Position numbers and translations under genes: made by a program
In this document: positions 50,733 through 60,347 of the stretch, piece by piece
Numbering within the stretch: position 1 is the first letter of the stretch
How the letters are laid out: every line of letters starts with the position of its first letter
Notes under the pieces: model-generated
Told to the model about the DNA's origin: nothing
Database searches by the model: none
Seen by the model: only the letters and a program-made list of their open reading frames with translations
Assembly: GCF_003945545.1 (NCBI RefSeq)
Contig: NZ_CP029617.1
Location: 5,007,001 to 5,071,000 of the forward strand
DNA: 64,000 bases
Reading direction: 5' to 3'
From: Streptomyces sp. WAC 01529
GTDB lineage: Bacteria > Actinomycetota > Actinomycetes > Streptomycetales > Streptomycetaceae

Positions 50733-51329
50733 GCCCGCCTCGCGGGCGATCCGGATGGCGTCGACGCGGTTGCGGGCGTTCAGCTTGTGCACGGCCGTCG
50801 TCAGGTAGTTGCGGACGGTGCCCGACGACAGGTGGAGCCGTCCCGCGATGTGCCCCGCCTCGTGCCCCTCGGCGGCCAGGCGCAGCACCTCCGTCTCGCG
50901 CGCGGTCAGGGGCGAGGCACCGCTGTCCAGGGCGGCCACCGCGAGCTGCGGGTCGATCACCCGCTCGCCCGCGGCCACCTGCCGGATCGCGTCGCTGAGC
51001 CGGTCCGGGTCGATGTCCTTGAGCAGGAAGCCGGATACGTGCGCGGCCATCGCCCGGCGCAGGTTCCCCGGCCTGCCGAGGCTGGTGAGGATCAGCGTGC
51101 GGCACTCGGGCACCGCGGTGTGCAGCGCGGCGGCCGCGCTGATCCCGTCCAGGCCCGGCAGGTCGATGTCGAGCACCGCGACGTCGGGCTTGAGCGCCAC
51201 CGCCGTCGGCACGATGTCGGTGCCCGAGGACAGCTCGGCGACCACCTCGATGTCTGTTTCCAGTTCGAGCAGCGAGACCAGCGCCTTGCGGAGCATGTGC
51301 ATGTCCTCGGCGATCAGTATCCGAACCAT
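50724..51329 (-). CDS. NarL/LuxR-type response regulator
   Basis: 201 aa from ATG 51329 with GGGGGA upstream. The receiver domain has the acidic pocket (AEDM), phospho-acceptor D54 (VAVLDIDLPGLDG) and KDIDPD lysine. The C-terminal LuxR helix-turn-helix reads SPLTARETEVLRLAAEGHEAGHIAGRLHLSSGTVRNYLTTAVHKL. It should be phosphorylated by the duplicated kinase that converges on it and controls genes of the RiPP/flavoprotein locus. A 19-bp palindrome lies 43 bp upstream of its start. Confidence 0.95.
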   Translation of the reverse strand: MVRILIAEDMHMLRKALVSLLELETDIEVVAELSSGTDIVPTAVALKPDVAVLDIDLPGLDGISAAAALHTAVPECRTLILTSLGRPGNLRRAMAAHVSGFLLKDIDPDRLSDAIRQVAAGERVIDPQLAVAALDSGASPLTARETEVLRLAAEGHEAGHIAGRLHLSSGTVRNYLTTAVHKLNARNRVDAIRIAREAGWL

Positions 51330-51371
51330 CGTTCCCCCTATTTCCAATGGCCCGGATGGCTTCCGGGGCCG

Positions 51372-51390
51372 GACCGTGAAGATCACGGTC
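51372..51390. promoter_or_regulatory. 19-bp palindrome, candidate response-regulator operator
   Basis: GACCGTGA-AGA-TCACGGTC is perfect, in the 240-bp gap between the regulator and the flavoprotein gene. Directly beyond it (51400-51447) is an unusually AT-rich stretch with two ACAAGC copies 26 bp apart, likely promoter DNA. NarL-type regulators bind palindromes of this size; the link is inferred. Confidence 0.6.
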
Positions 51391-51569
51391 GATTATGGTC
51401 AGTGAGGGAAATGTACAAGCTGTCGATATTGCGTAAATAAACAAGCCGCCGATCGCGAGGAGGCGGTGCGCACGGCGGCCGGGCGACCCGTCTTCGAGCC
51501 GGTGTCGAGCCTCCGGCCGCACGCTTGCGGTCCGAGTGGTGGCCGGGCCGGGAGCGGGGAGGCGATGCC

Positions 51570-53327
51570 GTGAGCAGCACGGACAGGGCCGCGGCGGAGG
51601 CCGACCGCCGGGCCCGGCGCCTCGACGAGCGCCTCGGGGACCCGGGGGACGACACCAGCGAGACCGGCCGGCGCGCCCTGCTCCTGGCCGACGAACGGGC
51701 CGAGCCACCGGCCGCCGCCGAGGCGGTGCTGGACGCCGAGGGGTTCGGCGCCGAGCTGGTCCCGGTGGCGCTCGGCGGACGCCTGGAGCGCGCGGACACC
51801 CTGGTGCGCGTCCTGCGCCCGGTCTTCCGCCGCGATGTGGGCCTGGGCCTCGGCCACGGCATCACCTCACTGTTCGCGGCGTCCCCCGTTTTCGCGGCGG
51901 GCACCGCGCGCCAGCGGGCCGAGGTGGCCGCGCTGCTGTGCGGCGGGGGCAGGGCGGCCATCGTCCACCGCTCCCTCGCGCACGGCACGGCGCTGCTGCG
52001 CGGCGAGCTGACGGCGGTACGCGGCGGGAGCGGTGGCATGGTGCTCGGCGGACGCAAGGACGTGGTGCTCAACGCGGAGCGGGCGGGGGCGGTCGTCGCG
52101 TACACGCGCACCGACGCGGGCCACGGCTCCCGCTCGGCCCCCGGCTCCGGCCCCGGCCCCGGCAGCCACTCCGTACTCCTCCTGCACCCCGACGCCCTGC
52201 CGCCCGGCGGAATGCGGGTGCTGCCCCGACGAGTGACGAGGGGGCTGCGGGGCTGCCGGTTCGCCGGATACGAGTTCACCGACTGCGCGGTGCCCGACGA
52301 CACCGTGGTGGGCGGGCCGGGCGACGGCGTACGGCTCGCGCTGCGCACCTTCCAGCTCAGCCGTTCCGTGCTCACCGGGGCGGTGCTCGCCTCCGTCGAC
52401 ACCGTGCTGCGCGCGGCCGTGCGGGCGGCAGGCGCCGGACGGCCGGGCGGCCCGGGGCGGCGGCACCGCGCGGTGCTCGCCGGGGTCTTCGCCGACCTCC
52501 TGGCCGGGGACAGCATGGCGACCGCGGTGCTGCGCGGGCTCTCGCTGCTGCCGGACAGCGCCCATCTGGCCGCCGCCGAGCTGAAGTACCTGGTGCCCGA
52601 CCTGCTCCGGGACGACCTGGAGGAGCTGGCCACGGTGCTCGGCGCCACCGGGTACGAGGAGAGCGGCGCCCAGGGCATGCTCGCCAAGCTCCGCCGCGAT
52701 CTGCCCGCCGCCGGACTCGGCCACGCGGGCACCGCCTCCTGCCAGGCGGTGGTGCTGCCCCAGCTGCCCTCGCTCGCCCGCACCCGCTGGCTGCGCCAAC
52801 CGCCGCCGCCGGACGCCCTGTTCCGCTCCGGTGCCCCGCTGCCGCGCCTGGACCTGACCGCTCTCGGCGTCGTCGGCGGCGGTGACTTCCTCATTGCCGC
52901 CCTGGCCGACGTGGTGGCACGGCTCGACGGCACCCGGGACGTCGACCCCGTGCTGCGCGCCTACGCCCGTGCCTTCGCCGACGACCTCGCCGACCTGCGC
53001 GAGCGGTGCCGGCGCCTTGACCCCGCCGACCGGGCCGGACTCGCGAGCCCCGCCGTGTGCGCCCTGGGCGACCGGCACGCGCTGCTGTCCGCCGCGGGGG
53101 CCCTCCTCGGCGTCTGGACCCGGCACCGGAACGACGCCGCCTTCCTCGCCGACCCGGCCTGGGCGGCCCTGGCCCTGCACCGCCTGGGCCGCAGACTGGG
53201 CCTTCCCCTGCCGGCCCCGCCCGCCGACCACGTGCGCCGGGTGGCCGACGAGGTGCTGCGCCGCTTCGGAGAAGGCCGGACCTTCGACCTCCAGGACACG
53301 CCGGTGACGGGAGCGGTAAGCCGATGA
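51570..53327 (+). CDS. Acyl-CoA-dehydrogenase-like flavoprotein, long form
   Basis: 585 aa from GTG 51570 with GGGGAGG upstream. The middle resembles the acyl-CoA dehydrogenase beta-domain and helical C-domain (GLRGCRFAGYEFTDCAVPDDTVVGGPGDGVRLALRTFQLSRSVLTGAVLA; LGATGYEESGAQGMLAKLRRDLP), with about 150 extra C-terminal residues compared with the usual 380-400. The N-terminal domain is weakly conserved. It could oxidise a carrier-bound acyl group or, given the missing FMN enzyme, the RiPP rings. Its stop overlaps the phosphopantetheinyl transferase start by ATGA, which hints at a carrier-bound substrate. Confidence 0.82.
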   Translation: MSSTDRAAAEADRRARRLDERLGDPGDDTSETGRRALLLADERAEPPAAAEAVLDAEGFGAELVPVALGGRLERADTLVRVLRPVFRRDVGLGLGHGITSLFAASPVFAAGTARQRAEVAALLCGGGRAAIVHRSLAHGTALLRGELTAVRGGSGGMVLGGRKDVVLNAERAGAVVAYTRTDAGHGSRSAPGSGPGPGSHSVLLLHPDALPPGGMRVLPRRVTRGLRGCRFAGYEFTDCAVPDDTVVGGPGDGVRLALRTFQLSRSVLTGAVLASVDTVLRAAVRAAGAGRPGGPGRRHRAVLAGVFADLLAGDSMATAVLRGLSLLPDSAHLAAAELKYLVPDLLRDDLEELATVLGATGYEESGAQGMLAKLRRDLPAAGLGHAGTASCQAVVLPQLPSLARTRWLRQPPPPDALFRSGAPLPRLDLTALGVVGGGDFLIAALADVVARLDGTRDVDPVLRAYARAFADDLADLRERCRRLDPADRAGLASPAVCALGDRHALLSAAGALLGVWTRHRNDAAFLADPAWAALALHRLGRRLGLPLPAPPADHVRRVADEVLRRFGEGRTFDLQDTPVTGAVSR

Positions 53328-54184
53328 GAACGCCCACCGACGCCACCGCCCCCACTGCCCCCACCCCGCCCCTCACGGAACCCCTGCTGATGAGCGGCCC
53401 CGAGGCGCCCTGGGCCCAGGTGCGGCGGTCGTTGCGCTGGCACGGACACGTGGTGGCGTACGCCGACTGGCACACCTGGGAAGCGGCGACGGCCGCCGAC
53501 CCCCGGCTGCGCCCCATGCTGGGCCGCCGCGACGGGCAGCGCCTGGAAGGCCTCGCCGACCCCGTGACCCGGGCCAGGTTCGCCGCGTCCCGGCTGCTGC
53601 TGCGACACACCGCGGGGGCGGCGCTGCGGGTGCCGCCCGACGGCGTGGAGCTGGCGTACAAGCCCGGCGGCAGCCCGTACCTGCGCGGCTGCGACCAGCT
53701 GGACGTCAGCATCAGCCACACCCGGGACCTGATCGTGGTGGGGCTCAACCGGCGCGGCCGGATCGGCGTGGACACGGAGCCGGGGGAGCGGCGGATCCGG
53801 TACGAGGCGGTGGAACGGCAGGTGTGCACCCCGGCCGAGTGCCGCTGGCTCTCCGCGCTGCCCGCGCCGGAACGCGAACGCGGCCTGCTGCGCCTGTGGA
53901 CCCTCAAGGAGGCCTACACCAAGGCGCTCGGCCAGGGCATGCGCCTCGGCTTCAACCAGTTCGGTTTCACCCCCGACGGCAGCACACTGCGCACCCGCAC
54001 GGGCGCGCCCGCGGACCAGGGGGAGTGGAGCTTCGGCTCGTTCGACCTGCTCGACGGCTACTTCGTCAGCGTCGCCTGCCAGGACACCGGCCTGGACGCG
54101 ACGAGCGACACGGCGGTCGGCACGATGCTGGACGAGGGCTTCCTGGGGGAGGTGGTGGGCCTGCTCCGCGACAGGCCGCGGTGA
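53324..54184 (+). CDS. Sfp-type 4'-phosphopantetheinyl transferase
   Basis: 286 aa from ATG 53324. Core motifs: VSISHTRD (about 128-135), RIGVDTEP with metal-binding D150 and E152, and LWTLKEAYTKALG with K195, E196 and K200. It converts apo carrier proteins to holo form using CoA. In this window there are two ACPs (29257 and 39262) that need it. It is coupled to the flavoprotein gene and is the last gene of the insert; it converges tail to tail with the Uma2-family gene. Confidence 0.94.
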   Translation: MRTPTDATAPTAPTPPLTEPLLMSGPEAPWAQVRRSLRWHGHVVAYADWHTWEAATAADPRLRPMLGRRDGQRLEGLADPVTRARFAASRLLLRHTAGAALRVPPDGVELAYKPGGSPYLRGCDQLDVSISHTRDLIVVGLNRRGRIGVDTEPGERRIRYEAVERQVCTPAECRWLSALPAPERERGLLRLWTLKEAYTKALGQGMRLGFNQFGFTPDGSTLRTRTGAPADQGEWSFGSFDLLDGYFVSVACQDTGLDATSDTAVGTMLDEGFLGEVVGLLRDRPR

Positions 54185-54188
54185 CCCC

Positions 54189-54770
54189 TCAACCGCTCCG
54201 GGAAGGCGTGAGCTTGTCGAGGTCGAGACTGATCTCGAAGGGCAGCGGGCGCCGCAGGGTGCCCCGGAAGATGCCCGCGGGCGCGTAGGCGCCGGTCAGG
54301 CCGTCCAGCTCGTACACGTGGACGGCGGGTGCGCCGTCCTCTTCCTCGACGCACCAGTAGTGCGGGATACCGGCCTCCGCGTATTTGCGGAGCTTGACCG
54401 TGCGGTCGCGGTGGGCGGACTCGGGCGAGACGACTTCCACGACGAGCTTCACGTCGCCGGGGGCGTACCAGGTCCGGTCGGGGTCGTAGGGCAGATCCGT
54501 CAGCAAGAGGTCCGGCTCGGGCCGGTTGCGGGCATCGAGACGGATGGTCATCTCCCGCTCCACCTCCATGCCGGTCGGTGCCTGCGCCATGAGCGTGGTG
54601 GTCAGCGCCGTGACGAGACGGCCGCGCCACGACCGCTGGGGCGACATCATGAATACGAGGGCTCCGTCGATCAGCTCGGTGTGGCGCGGCGCCTCCGGCA
54701 GGTGATCCAGGTCCTCCGCGAACCAGCCTTCCGCGCGGGGCGGACGCATCCAGTCGGGCAGTGCGGTCAT
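54189..54770 (-). CDS. Uma2/DUF820-family putative nuclease
   Basis: 193 aa from ATG 54770. Restriction-endonuclease-like core with RPEPDLLL, DVKLVVEVVSPESAHRDRTVKLRKYAEAGIPHYWCVE, the D-ExV-K layout of Uma2 family proteins. These are abundant in Streptomyces and cyanobacteria and have no clear role. It marks the return to ordinary chromosome. Confidence 0.85.
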   Translation of the reverse strand: MTALPDWMRPPRAEGWFAEDLDHLPEAPRHTELIDGALVFMMSPQRSWRGRLVTALTTTLMAQAPTGMEVEREMTIRLDARNRPEPDLLLTDLPYDPDRTWYAPGDVKLVVEVVSPESAHRDRTVKLRKYAEAGIPHYWCVEEEDGAPAVHVYELDGLTGAYAPAGIFRGTLRRPLPFEISLDLDKLTPSRSG

Positions 54771-55122
54771 GGCCTCACGGTAGCGGCTACGGCCGCGACG
54801 GGCGCCGACGGTGGCGGCTTCCGCCCGGGTCGGGGCCGGGAGGCACGACATGACCGTCGCGCGGGCAGGCAGGCCGGAGCGGGTACCGGGAAACCGGCCG
54901 GGGCCGCCACCCCCCACAGGAGAGGCCCCGGCCGGCACACGGTACGAACCGGCGTGCGGCCCGTACTCCCTTCAGCGCCGTGCGTGCGTTTTCTGTCACA
55001 CCGCGTTCTGTCACCCGCTAGTTGCAGGTTGTACAAACATGGACGTAGGGCCTGACGAGGCCGTACCGTGCTGCTTCGCGCCGGGGCCGGGCGCAGATCT
55101 CCGAGTGGCGGGAATTGAGAGA
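54771..55122. other. Intergenic region with inverted repeat
   Basis: 352 bp between the Uma2-family gene and the sigma gene. A 12-bp perfect stem, CCGGCCGGGGCC (54894-54905) with its complement (54924-54935), has an 18-base loop. An ATG at 55039 opens the sigma frame early. No other feature was recognised. Confidence 0.5.
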
Positions 55123-55788
55123 GTGCTGGGGGACGACGCGGAGCTGACCGCCGCGGTGCTTGCGGCGCAGGACGGGGACGAGACCGCGTTCCGGACTGTG
55201 TACCGCGCTGTGCACCCACGGCTTTTGGGATACGTACGCACGCTGGTCGCCGACCCGGACGCCGAGGACGTCGCCTCCGAGGCCTGGCTGCAGATAGCGC
55301 GCGACCTGGACCGGTTCAGCGGCGACGCGGACCGGTTCCGGGGCTGGGCCGCGCGCATCGCGCGCAATCGCGCCCTGGATCACATACGCATGCGGGGGCG
55401 CCGCCCGGCGATAGGCGGCGACGAGACGGAGCTGACCGGGAAGCCGGGCGAGGCGGACACCGCCGGGGAGGCGATGGAGTCCCTTGCCACCGGCGAGGCC
55501 CTGGCGCTGATAGCCAGGCTCCCGCAGGACCAGGCCGAGGCCGTGGTGCTCAGAGTCGTCGTGGGCCTGGACGCCAAGAGCGCGGCGCAGACCCTCGGCA
55601 AGCGCCCGGGAGCCGTCCGTACGGCGGCGCACCGCGGCCTGAAGCGGCTCGCCGAACTGCTCGGCGCGGACCCCGCCGACCCCGCGGAAGCGCTCGGCGC
55701 CGTACCCCCTCAGAGAGAGCCGCGCGGCCGCGCGGTGACGTCCGCCGGTGTGACGCAAACGCGTACGCGGACGCAGAAGGACATGTGA
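55123..55788 (+). CDS. ECF-family sigma factor, paralogue of 3922-4548
   Basis: About 221 aa from GTG 55123; ATG 55039 or GTG 55105 are possible and the start is uncertain. Sigma2 AEDVASEAWLQIARDLDRFSGDADRFRGWAARIARNRALDHIR and sigma4 LPQDQAEAVVLRVVVGLDAKSAAQTLGKRPGAVRTAAHRGLKRL match the other ECF factor closely. The stop overlaps the next ATG (TGATG). Same two-gene layout as at 3922-5186, so the pair probably arose by duplication. Confidence 0.88.
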   Translation: MLGDDAELTAAVLAAQDGDETAFRTVYRAVHPRLLGYVRTLVADPDAEDVASEAWLQIARDLDRFSGDADRFRGWAARIARNRALDHIRMRGRRPAIGGDETELTGKPGEADTAGEAMESLATGEALALIARLPQDQAEAVVLRVVVGLDAKSAAQTLGKRPGAVRTAAHRGLKRLAELLGADPADPAEALGAVPPQREPRGRAVTSAGVTQTRTRTQKDM

Positions 55789-56906
55789 TGGCCGACGAGC
55801 AGGACAAGTGGCTGGACCGGGACGCGGCGGAGCGTCTGCTGCGCGGGGAGCCCCTCGAAGGCGTCGACCCTCACGCACGCGCGCAGGCCGACCGGCTCGC
55901 CCAGGCGCTCGGCGCGCTGGCCGCCACGGACGGTCCGGCGGCGCCCGGCGAGAGCGGCGCCACCACCGGTGAACTCCCGGGCGAGGCAGCCGCGTTGGCC
56001 GCGTTCCGCGCCGCACGCGCGGACGCCGCACGTGCTGACTCCGCACGCGCGGACTCCGTACGAGAGGACTCCGCGCAGGCCGGCCACCGTTCGGCCGCGT
56101 ACGCGACGGCCGCCCACGAGGCCGCCGCGGCCGAGACCGTACGGCTGAGCCGTGCCGGCGGCAGGCCGCGGCCGAGCCGCTGGGGCGGACCGGTGCGCTT
56201 CGGGCTCGCCGCGGCGCTCGCGGGCTGCATGGTCGGGGGCGTCGCGGTGGCCGCGGGGACGGGCGTGCTGCCCTCGCCGTTCGACCGGCACGAGACACCG
56301 GGCCCGGCCGCGTCCGCCTCATCCGCCGCCACTCCGGAGGCGTCCCGGACCTCCCCCTCGGAGGGGACGCGGAAGCCCTCCGAGGAGCTGGCGCCGGACG
56401 GCACCGCGCCGTCCGACGACGAACTCCCGCGCGAGGGGGAGTCCCGTGAGCCTCCCGAGGCGGAGGCCGACGGCGGCGACTCCGGCGGACCCACCCGGCA
56501 GCCCGGCGACGACGCTCCGCCGCGCGCCGACGGCGCCAAGGACTGGCACCGCAAGGTACTGACCGCCTGCCGCGCCTACCGCAGCGGCGACCTCCAGGGC
56601 GACAAGCGGCGCCGTCTCGAAGAGTTCGCCAAGGGGCCCGCCGGGGTCGAGGAGCTCTGCGGCCGCATCCTCGGCGGCTCCGGCGCGGGCTCCGGTTCAG
56701 GCTCCGGCTCCGGCGACGGCCAGGGCAGCAGCGGCGGCAACGGAAACAACGGCGGCGACGGCGGCGGCCAGAACGGCTCGGACGGTGAGAACGGCGGCGG
56801 TTCCGGCGGCGGCGACACCGGCGGCGCCCCGCTCCCGCCCCCCGGCCTCCCCGCCCCGGTCCCCACGGCCTCCTACAGCGCCCTGCCCACACTGCCCCAC
56901 CACTAG
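55788..56906 (+). CDS. Single-pass membrane protein, partner of second ECF sigma factor
   Basis: 372 aa. Cytoplasmic N-terminus with EAAALAAFRAARADAARADSARADS (an Ala/Arg/Asp repeat), one transmembrane helix near 141-162 (GPVRFGLAAALAGCMVGG), then a long Ser/Thr/Pro/Glu- and Gly-rich outer part. A globular piece, AKDWHRKVLTACRAYRSGDLQGDKRRRLEEFAKGPAGVEELCGRILGG, has two Cys. No zinc anti-sigma motif. Related to 4545-5186 but much longer. Its TAG stop is part of the CTAG that flanks the small element downstream. Confidence 0.75.
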   Translation: MADEQDKWLDRDAAERLLRGEPLEGVDPHARAQADRLAQALGALAATDGPAAPGESGATTGELPGEAAALAAFRAARADAARADSARADSVREDSAQAGHRSAAYATAAHEAAAAETVRLSRAGGRPRPSRWGGPVRFGLAAALAGCMVGGVAVAAGTGVLPSPFDRHETPGPAASASSAATPEASRTSPSEGTRKPSEELAPDGTAPSDDELPREGESREPPEAEADGGDSGGPTRQPGDDAPPRADGAKDWHRKVLTACRAYRSGDLQGDKRRRLEEFAKGPAGVEELCGRILGGSGAGSGSGSGSGDGQGSSGGNGNNGGDGGGQNGSDGENGGGSGGGDTGGAPLPPPGLPAPVPTASYSALPTLPHH

Positions 56907-57094
56907 GGCCTGTCCGGCGGGCCATGCCGCGGGACGCGGGGTGTGGCACCCCGATCCGCGGCGTTGTCGTCGGTTGTCAACGCTCCGCGTTGCCGCCCTC
57001 CTCCGCCTTGCGTCTCGCCGCACCACACCCCGCTCACCCGCACCAAGAGGTGGCCGCCACCCGAGCGCGACCTGATCCGCCGGACAGGCCCTAG
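56903..57094. mobile_element. MITE-like element with 15-bp terminal inverted repeats
   Basis: GGGCCTGTCCGGCGG at 56907 and its complement ending at 57090 are perfect termini about 184 bp apart, each bordered by CTAG (56903-56906 and 57091-57094), a plausible target duplication. No ORF lies inside. It touches the stop codon of the preceding gene. The following 227 bp up to the transpeptidase stop hold no recognised feature. Confidence 0.72.
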
Positions 57095-57321
57095 GGACCA
57101 CTAGGGCTCACCCCAGGTGTGACGTTTTTCGGAGCCGCGACGCAGTAAGAAATGAGCCGACTGGTCATCGGCCCGCGCACGAGCCGGGGGTTCCCCCCGT
57201 ACCTTCGGCTCCGTGCCATCGGCGTGGGCGGGATACGTTCCCCCGATCCCGCCCACGCCGCATTTCCCCGATCCGGGCCGCCCCGCACCGCCCCGGGGGC
57301 CCCGGCACCCCCCGGCACCCC

Positions 57322-58128
57322 TCACTTGTAGATGACGACCTTGTCGCCCTTCCGCACCTGTGCGAACAGGCTCGCGATCTTCTTCTCGTCGCGCACGTTC
57401 ACACAGCCGTGCGAACCACCCGCGTAACCCCTGGCCGCGAAGTCCGCCGAGTAGTGCACCGCCTGGCCGCCGCTGAAGAACAGCGCGTACGGCATGGGCG
57501 TGTCATAGAGGGTCGAGACGTGGTGCCGGGACTTCCAGTACACCGTGAAGGTGCCCTCGCGCGTCGGCGTGTACTGCGAGCCCAAGCGCACGTCCATCGT
57601 CGACACCGCCTTGCCGTCGACCATCCACGTCAGCGTCCGGCTGCTCTTGGCCAGACACAGCACCCGGCCCGTCAGACACCGCTTGTCCGGTGCGGCGGGC
57701 GGAATCCCGCCATTCGCGTACAGCTCGTTCCGCGTCGGCTCGCGCGTCATCGCCACCAGCCGCTGCCAGGTGATGGTGTCCGTCCCGCCGGTGCGGGGCA
57801 GCCCGCGCTTGCCCTGGAACCCCTTGACCGCACCGGCGGTGGCCGCGTCGTACGTACCCGAGGGGCTCTCGGAGTACCAGGCGATCTGCCGGAGCCTGGC
57901 CTGTAGCTCCCGCACCTGGCCCCCGCGCTCACCCTCCCGCATGAGGGTCCTGGGCGCGGGCGCGGCGGGAGCGACCGGCGCCGCGGAGGCGCGCGGCTTC
58001 CCGTCCACGCCCCTCGGCCCCTGCCCGCCCCGCGGTCCGCCGCCCTCCGTGTCGACCGCCACCGGCTTGCACCCCGCGACCAGCGCGAGCACCACCACGG
58101 CCCCCACCGGCATCGTGCCCCGGCCCAT
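57322..58128 (-). CDS. L,D-transpeptidase lipoprotein with peptidoglycan-binding domain
   Basis: 268 aa from ATG 58128 (GTG 58131 also possible). Signal peptide with lipobox LVAGC; a PG_binding_1 unit (GGQVRELQARLRQIAWYSESPSGTYDAATAGAVKGFQ) and a YkuD catalytic domain with HYSADFAARGYAGGSHGCVNV, where the Cys of SHGCVN is the nucleophile. It forms 3-3 crosslinks or attaches proteins to peptidoglycan outside the membrane. It is divergent from the mutase gene and converges towards the MITE-like element. Confidence 0.92.
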   Translation of the reverse strand: MGRGTMPVGAVVVLALVAGCKPVAVDTEGGGPRGGQGPRGVDGKPRASAAPVAPAAPAPRTLMREGERGGQVRELQARLRQIAWYSESPSGTYDAATAGAVKGFQGKRGLPRTGGTDTITWQRLVAMTREPTRNELYANGGIPPAAPDKRCLTGRVLCLAKSSRTLTWMVDGKAVSTMDVRLGSQYTPTREGTFTVYWKSRHHVSTLYDTPMPYALFFSGGQAVHYSADFAARGYAGGSHGCVNVRDEKKIASLFAQVRKGDKVVIYK

Positions 58129-58241
58129 CACGCCCCCACGTGCTCCTGGACAAACTCCCGGACAACACCGACAACACTCCTGAGAGTGTTTCCCGGTTTG
58201 CCGTGCGTGACGCGTCCCGCCGGGAAGCGCAAGCTGGAGGC

Positions 58242-59822
<1,581 letters not shown>

Positions 59823-59835
59823 ACACCCCGATTCC

Positions 59836-60303
59836 CTAGTGGTGCCAGGCCGTGCCGCCCACGTTGTGGATCATCCGCTGGAGGACCTTCAGCGCGCGGA
59901 CGTACTCCTCGTCGCTGATGCCCTCGTGGATCTGCGCCCGGAGCCGCTGCTGGCGCCCGGCCACGTGGTCGCGGAGGGTGCGGCCCTCGTCGGTGAGGGC
60001 GATGCGGCCCTCGGCGCGCTCGGTGACCAGGCCGCGGTCGCGCAGGGCGCCGATGTTGTGGAGCAGGGCGCCCTCGCCGACCTCCAGATAGCCCTTGAGG
60101 ACTTCCACGACCTCCTTGAGCGGGCGGCCGTCGGGGTGGTCCAGGAGCTGGTTGAGGACCCACCACTGGGGCTGGGTGAGTCCGAGTTCGGCGAGGGTGG
60201 TGCGGATGTGGTTGACGACGGCCGCGCCGGCGGCCGAACTCCAGTAGCCGACGGGCTGGTTGACGAGGTCCTGGTCACTGTGCGAGTACGCGAATGTGGT
60301 CAT
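59836..60303 (-). CDS. MarR-family regulator
   Basis: 155 aa. Winged-helix core LTQPQWWVLNQLLDHPDGRPLKEVVEVLKGYLEVGEGALLHNIGALRDRGLVTERAEGRIALTDEGRTLRDHV. It is convergent with the mutase gene. Ligand and targets are unknown. Confidence 0.88.
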   Translation of the reverse strand: MTTFAYSHSDQDLVNQPVGYWSSAAGAAVVNHIRTTLAELGLTQPQWWVLNQLLDHPDGRPLKEVVEVLKGYLEVGEGALLHNIGALRDRGLVTERAEGRIALTDEGRTLRDHVAGRQQRLRAQIHEGISDEEYVRALKVLQRMIHNVGGTAWHH

Positions 60304-60347
60304 GCGCTCGAACCTAGAACCTCAACTCCGCTTGCGGTCAAGCCGTC

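Noticed and set aside
44910..53327. Thiopeptide or lanthipeptide cluster
   Set aside because: No LanB-like dehydratase, pyridine synthase or LanC/LanM motif was seen; only YcaO-type chemistry is supported.
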